A stretch of 7,857 nucleotides of DNA, from the NCBI GenBank assembly GCA_016875645.1, contig VGPE01000125.1:1-7857 (forward strand). Direction: 5' to 3'. Position numbers and translations under genes: made by a program. Of this stretch, positions 5,592-7,857 are shown in pieces (within the stretch, counting starts at the first letter, position 1; the number at the start of each line of letters is the position of its first letter). The notes under the pieces were generated by a model. That model worked only from the letters and a program-made list of their open reading frames with translations. It did not search any database and was not told the DNA's origin. The DNA is from Chloroflexota bacterium. Its GTDB lineage: Bacteria > Chloroflexota > Limnocylindria > Limnocylindrales > CSP1-4.

Positions 5592-6874
5592 CGACCCGGG
5601 CAACGCCTGCCGCTTCCCGCGCCACTCGCAGCTCCCGCGCTCGCGGGGATCCCGAGCGGCGCCTCCGCGAGCTGGAGTTCCTCCACGAGTTCGCGCAGCT
5701 GGCGACGCAGGCGCGAGACTGGGACGAGTTGATGAACACGATCATCGAGCGCACGACCGTTGCGCTCGGCGTGGATGTCTGCTCGCTCTACCTGATGGAT
5801 CGCGACGACGACCGGCTGACGCTGGCCGCCACCAACGGCCTGGACCCCAACCACGTGGGCAAGGTGAGCATGGCCCTGGGCGAGGGCATCACCGGCACGG
5901 TTGCAGCCGCCCGACGGCCGCTCGAGGTGCCGGACGTGCGCGAGGATCCACGGTTCAAGTGGGTGCGCGGGTACGACCTCCAGGGCATCACGACCATGCT
6001 GTCGGTGCCGTTGACCTGGAACGACCGGGTCGTCGGCGTCATCAACGTGCAGACCCGCGCGAGCCGGCGCTTCACGCCCGAGGAGATCGAGTTCCTGTCC
6101 ACGATCGCGGCCCTCCTGGGCGGCATCGTGGAGAAGGGCCGCCTGCAGGCCGAGCGCGAGCGGCAACTGGAGACCCTCACCGCGCTCGACGTGGCGCGGG
6201 CCGAACTGCTCAGCATGGTCACGCACGAGCTGCGGACGCCGCTCGCGGTGGTCCACGCCTACCTCGATCTCCTCGGCGAGGCGGCGATGGGCATCGGCGA
6301 CCCGCCGCGCGCGTCGGCGCGCGACTGGTGGGATGCCGCACTGGAACAGGTCACGCGGCTGGACCGCCAGGTCGACGGCATTCTCATCGCCGTGCGCCGC
6401 GACGGCGTGGGGGAACTGGAGCGGCGGCCGTTCGACGTGGTCTCCGTCATCGAGGAAGCGCTCTCCGACATGACACCGCTCTTCCGGTCTCACCCGCTCA
6501 AGTTCGTACGGCCTGGCGAGGAGATCAGCGGCCTGGGTGACCGCGGCCGGTACCGCCAGGTCCTCGAGCACATCCTCGAGAACGAGTCGAAGTACGCACC
6601 ACCCGGAGGCGGAGTCAGCGTGGGCGCCTTCCGCCACGACGGTGACGTGCGCGTCTGGGTCACCGACGAAGGCCCGGGCATCCCGCGCGAAGAGTGGGAG
6701 CGCGTCTTCGAGGCGTTCGTCCGGGTGGACGGCACGCGATCGCGGGGCTCCGGCATCGGGCTGTTCGCTGCCCGGCGGCTGATGGAGGGCATGGGCGGCC
6801 GAGTCTGGATCGAACCCAATGGATACGGTGGGAGCCGGTTCATCCTGGCGCTGCCGGCGGGCGCCGGGCAATGA
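5588..6874 (+). CDS. GAF-domain sensor histidine kinase, soluble
   Basis: This is a two-component sensor that autophosphorylates on His and passes the phosphate to a response regulator, presumably the one encoded next. With the CTG start it has 428 aa. An Arg/Ser/Ala-rich N-terminus (1-28) leads into a GAF domain (about 35-180) containing VDVCSLYLMD, GEGITGTVA and a DPRFKWVRGYDLQGI segment, close in style to the GAF of PtsP-like proteins. A helical linker (about 180-205) follows, then the dimerisation domain with the phospho-acceptor H213 in THELRTPL. The ATP-binding domain has N332 (ENESKYAP), D360 (DEGPGIP) and the lid GSGIGL (387-392). I see no membrane segment or signal peptide, so the signal is cytoplasmic. 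The GAF ligand cannot be told from sequence. The frame extends open far upstream inside argG, but that part is a shadow. The start overlaps the argG stop as CTGA. If CTG is wrong, ATG 5732 would give 380 aa with a clipped GAF. Confidence 0.9.
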   Translation: MTTRATPAASRATRSSRARGDPERRLRELEFLHEFAQLATQARDWDELMNTIIERTTVALGVDVCSLYLMDRDDDRLTLAATNGLDPNHVGKVSMALGEGITGTVAAARRPLEVPDVREDPRFKWVRGYDLQGITTMLSVPLTWNDRVVGVINVQTRASRRFTPEEIEFLSTIAALLGGIVEKGRLQAERERQLETLTALDVARAELLSMVTHELRTPLAVVHAYLDLLGEAAMGIGDPPRASARDWWDAALEQVTRLDRQVDGILIAVRRDGVGELERRPFDVVSVIEEALSDMTPLFRSHPLKFVRPGEEISGLGDRGRYRQVLEHILENESKYAPPGGGVSVGAFRHDGDVRVWVTDEGPGIPREEWERVFEAFVRVDGTRSRGSGIGLFAARRLMEGMGGRVWIEPNGYGGSRFILALPAGAGQ

Positions 6875-6891
6875 CCACAAGAGTCCAGTGA
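6871..6891 (+). other. six-codon mini-ORF linking kinase stop to regulator start
   Basis: ATG 6871 overlaps the kinase stop as ATGA and encodes MTTRVQ before TGA 6889-6891, which itself overlaps the regulator's GTG 6888 as GTGA. It may let ribosomes that end the kinase restart, read six codons and restart again on the regulator. A purine-rich AAGAG (6879-6883) lies 4 nt before GTG 6888 and may help. It could equally be chance. Confidence 0.35.
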
Positions 6892-7604
6892 GCGCCGGGC
6901 CGCCCGGTCCTGAACCCGGCCGGACGCTGCGCATCCTCGTCGTGGACGACGAGCCGGCCATGGTGGGGGCCGTCTCGGCCCTGGTGGGCTCGGCGGGCCA
7001 CCAGGTCGTCACCGCCTACGACGGGGATACGGCACTGCGGCGGCTAGCCGAGGAGTCGCCCGACCTCGTCCTGCTCGACCTCGCCATGCCGGGCCGTGAC
7101 GGAGTCGACGTGATCCGTGTTGCCCGCCGGACCACCGAGGTGCCGATCATCATCCTGACCGGCGAGGCCGATGAGCTGGCGAAGGTGGAAGCCCTCGACG
7201 CAGGTGCCGACGACTACGTCACCAAACCCTTCGGGCGCCAGGAGCTGCTGGCCAGGATTCGGGCCGTCATCCGCCGTCGCGAATCGATCCCCTCGCCTGC
7301 CGCTCACCGCACGCAGGAGCTCCGGTTCGGCGCGCTCGTGATCGACGCCGGCCGCTTCGACGCGACGGTGACGGGCCGCCCGCTGTCGCTCACGCGCATC
7401 GAGTTCGCGCTCCTTGCGGCGCTGGCCGAGGCTGACGGGCGGGTGGTGCTCCACGGCGCCCTCCTGGCCGCCGGCTGGCACGGCGAGCGCGACCCCGACC
7501 CGCAATGGTTGAAGCCGCACCTGGCGCGGCTGCGGGCGAAGCTCGAGGGTGCCGGGGGACCGCTCCCGACCTCCATCCGAGGTGTCGGCTACCGGCTCGA
7601 GTAG
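6888..7604 (+). CDS. response regulator, OmpR/PhoB family
   Basis: This DNA-binding response regulator is the likely partner of the adjacent kinase. The receiver domain (about 14-130) has the acidic pair D20-D21, phospho-acceptor D64 in LLDLAMPG, T91 in ILTGEAD and K113 in VTKPF, so all key residues are present. The C-terminal winged helix (about 143-238) has the LTRIEFALLAAL recognition region and ends with SIRGVGYRLE, the standard end of this family. GTG 6888 gives 238 aa, an ordinary length, and is followed at once by family-like sequence after a short Gly/Pro stretch. The frame is open upstream to ATG 6819, but that part overlaps the kinase and does not resemble the family. The start overlaps the stop of a six-codon ORF that begins on the kinase stop codon. 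Its target genes are not known; the repeats downstream at 7681-7797 are candidates for binding (inference). Confidence 0.92.
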   Translation: MSAGPPGPEPGRTLRILVVDDEPAMVGAVSALVGSAGHQVVTAYDGDTALRRLAEESPDLVLLDLAMPGRDGVDVIRVARRTTEVPIIILTGEADELAKVEALDAGADDYVTKPFGRQELLARIRAVIRRRESIPSPAAHRTQELRFGALVIDAGRFDATVTGRPLSLTRIEFALLAALAEADGRVVLHGALLAAGWHGERDPDPQWLKPHLARLRAKLEGAGGPLPTSIRGVGYRLE

Positions 7605-7680
7605 ATCGACGGGACCGCCCGCGGACGCGCTCGTGGCCCGCAAGCGCGGGGGCGAGGGCCGGCGCGGGGGCGCGCGGAAC

Positions 7681-7734
7681 GGCGTCGATGGCCGAGCCTG
7701 TCACGCCGGCGTCGATGGCCCTGCCCGTCACGCC
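7681..7734 (+). repeat. two tandem copies of a 27-bp repeat
   Basis: 7681-7707 and 7708-7734 both start GGCGTCGATGGCC and end GTCACGCC, with 24 of 27 bases identical and no gap between copies. The unit length is a multiple of three, and the minus strand reads it as a nine-residue repeat (VTGRAIDAG / VTGSAIDAV), but there is no other sign of a gene on that strand. Copies lie 77 bp after the regulator stop. Confidence 0.8.
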
Positions 7735-7746
7735 CAGAGGGCCAGA

Positions 7747-7797
7747 TGCCACCGCCTCCCGGTCACCTGCGCCTGGGTGCCACCGCCTCCCGGTCAC
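7747..7797 (+). repeat. 20-bp perfect direct repeat with 31-bp period
   Basis: TGCCACCGCCTCCCGGTCAC occurs at 7747-7766 and again at 7778-7797, identical over 20 bp and spaced 31 bp start to start, about three helical turns. Each copy contains CCTCC, the complement of the GGAGG at 7819-7823. It ends with the same GTCAC as the 27-bp repeats just upstream. Confidence 0.85.
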
Positions 7798-7834
7798 TCG
7801 GTACCGTTCTGAGGAAACGGAGGGCTCAGGTGAC
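7793..7834 (+). other. possible RNA hairpin presenting a Shine-Dalgarno sequence
   Basis: The contiguous right arm CTCAGGTGAC (7825-7834) can pair with CTGAG (7809-7813) and GTCAC (7793-7797), leaving an 11-nt left-side bulge that contains the palindrome CGGTACCG (7799-7806). The inner loop holds GGAGG. The pairing is seen in the sequence; any regulatory role is inference. Confidence 0.3.
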
Positions 7835-7857
7835 GAAAAAAGCCCGCGGCTCGCATC
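7830..7857 (+). CDS. possible first codons of another gene, cut by the window end
   Basis: GTG 7830 is preceded by GGAGG (7819-7823) at a 6-nt spacing and encodes a basic start, VTKKARGSH, before the window ends. The spacing and basic N-terminus are what a real start would show. Against it, six A (7836-7841) followed by GCCCGCGGCTCGC looks like the left half of an intrinsic terminator. Nine codons are too few to name a product or to decide. Confidence 0.35.

Larger units (their letters stand above)
7605..7857. other. gene-poor tail after the regulator
   Basis: I find no convincing gene in this stretch beyond the possible start at 7830. The first 75 bp is very G-rich. The rest holds the 27-bp tandem repeats, the 20-bp direct repeats, the possible hairpin and the A-run followed by a GC arm. 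I see no tRNA. No clear intrinsic terminator for the operon lies directly after the regulator stop. Confidence 0.6.

Noticed and set aside
5501..7012. Long minus-strand open frame (503 aa) opposite the kinase
   Set aside because: Its composition mirrors the kinase's GC3 pattern and no motif is seen; the plus-strand kinase has all its catalytic boxes.
7771..7790. T-box-like motif GGGTGCCACCGC resembling GGGTGGNACCGCG
   Set aside because: A T-box needs UGGN to pair with the tRNA NCCA end; here it is TGCC. The motif is also part of a 20-bp direct repeat, and no specifier domain is visible.
7390..7797. Minus-strand frame in the tail, starting from GTG in the second 20-bp repeat
   Set aside because: It reads as Ala/Arg/Gly/Pro low complexity, overlaps the conserved end of the regulator and has no homology-like motif; the nine-residue repeats are a by-product of the 27-bp DNA repeats.
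7775..7857. Resemblance to the start of a cobalamin riboswitch (GGTGCC, then GGAAACGG, then AGGTGACGA, then GCCCGCGGCT)
   Set aside because: The order is suggestive, but the conserved core and the CCCGCNACTGT block do not match. A covariance-model search of a longer sequence would be needed; not supportable here.

Overview
The window is GC-rich DNA (about 70% by eye). All recognisable genes lie on the + strand, tightly packed, with many GTG starts. It carries most of an arginine-biosynthesis operon that runs into a two-component signalling pair. The gene order C-J-B-R-G is the actinobacterial-style arg order with argD, argF and argH left out. Composition, gene order and protein style suggest a high-GC Chloroflexota lineage (soil or groundwater type) or a deep actinobacterial relative. 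I cannot settle the phylum from the sequence alone.

Layout. (1) 3-284: 3' end of an OsmC/YhfA-like peroxiredoxin gene, followed by a weak possible terminator. (2) 331-374: a compact control region in which a palindromic ARG-box-like operator overlaps a TTGCAT-N17-TATAGT promoter, placed so that argC may be read from a leaderless or nearly leaderless mRNA. (3) 375-5591: argC, argJ, argB, argR, argG. These cover N-acetylglutamate formation and recycling, its phosphorylation and reduction, the arginine repressor, and argininosuccinate synthase. (4) 5588-7604: a soluble GAF-domain histidine kinase and an OmpR/PhoB-type response regulator, apparently co-transcribed with the arg genes. (5) 7605-7857: a gene-poor tail with two families of short direct repeats, a possible RNA hairpin presenting a Shine-Dalgarno sequence, and either the first codons of another gene or half of a terminator.

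How it works together. ArgJ makes N-acetylglutamate by transferring acetyl from N-acetylornithine, ArgB phosphorylates it, ArgC reduces the acyl phosphate, and ArgG acts later on citrulline plus aspartate. ArgD, ArgF and ArgH must be encoded elsewhere. ArgR, made within the operon, probably closes a feedback loop on the operator before argC. Three junctions (argB/argR, argR/argG, argG/kinase) are 4-nt NTGA overlaps using GTG, ATG and apparently CTG as start codons. The kinase and regulator are bridged by a six-codon mini-ORF. This ties the two-component system to arginine-gene expression at the level of transcription and probably translation.

The genes themselves are mostly standard families. 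The most unusual points are the fusion of a GAF kinase/regulator pair onto the arg operon with a likely CTG start, the leaderless/operator arrangement with an Arg-rich alternative leader ORF, substitutions in a usually invariant ArgG loop, and the structured repeat tail.
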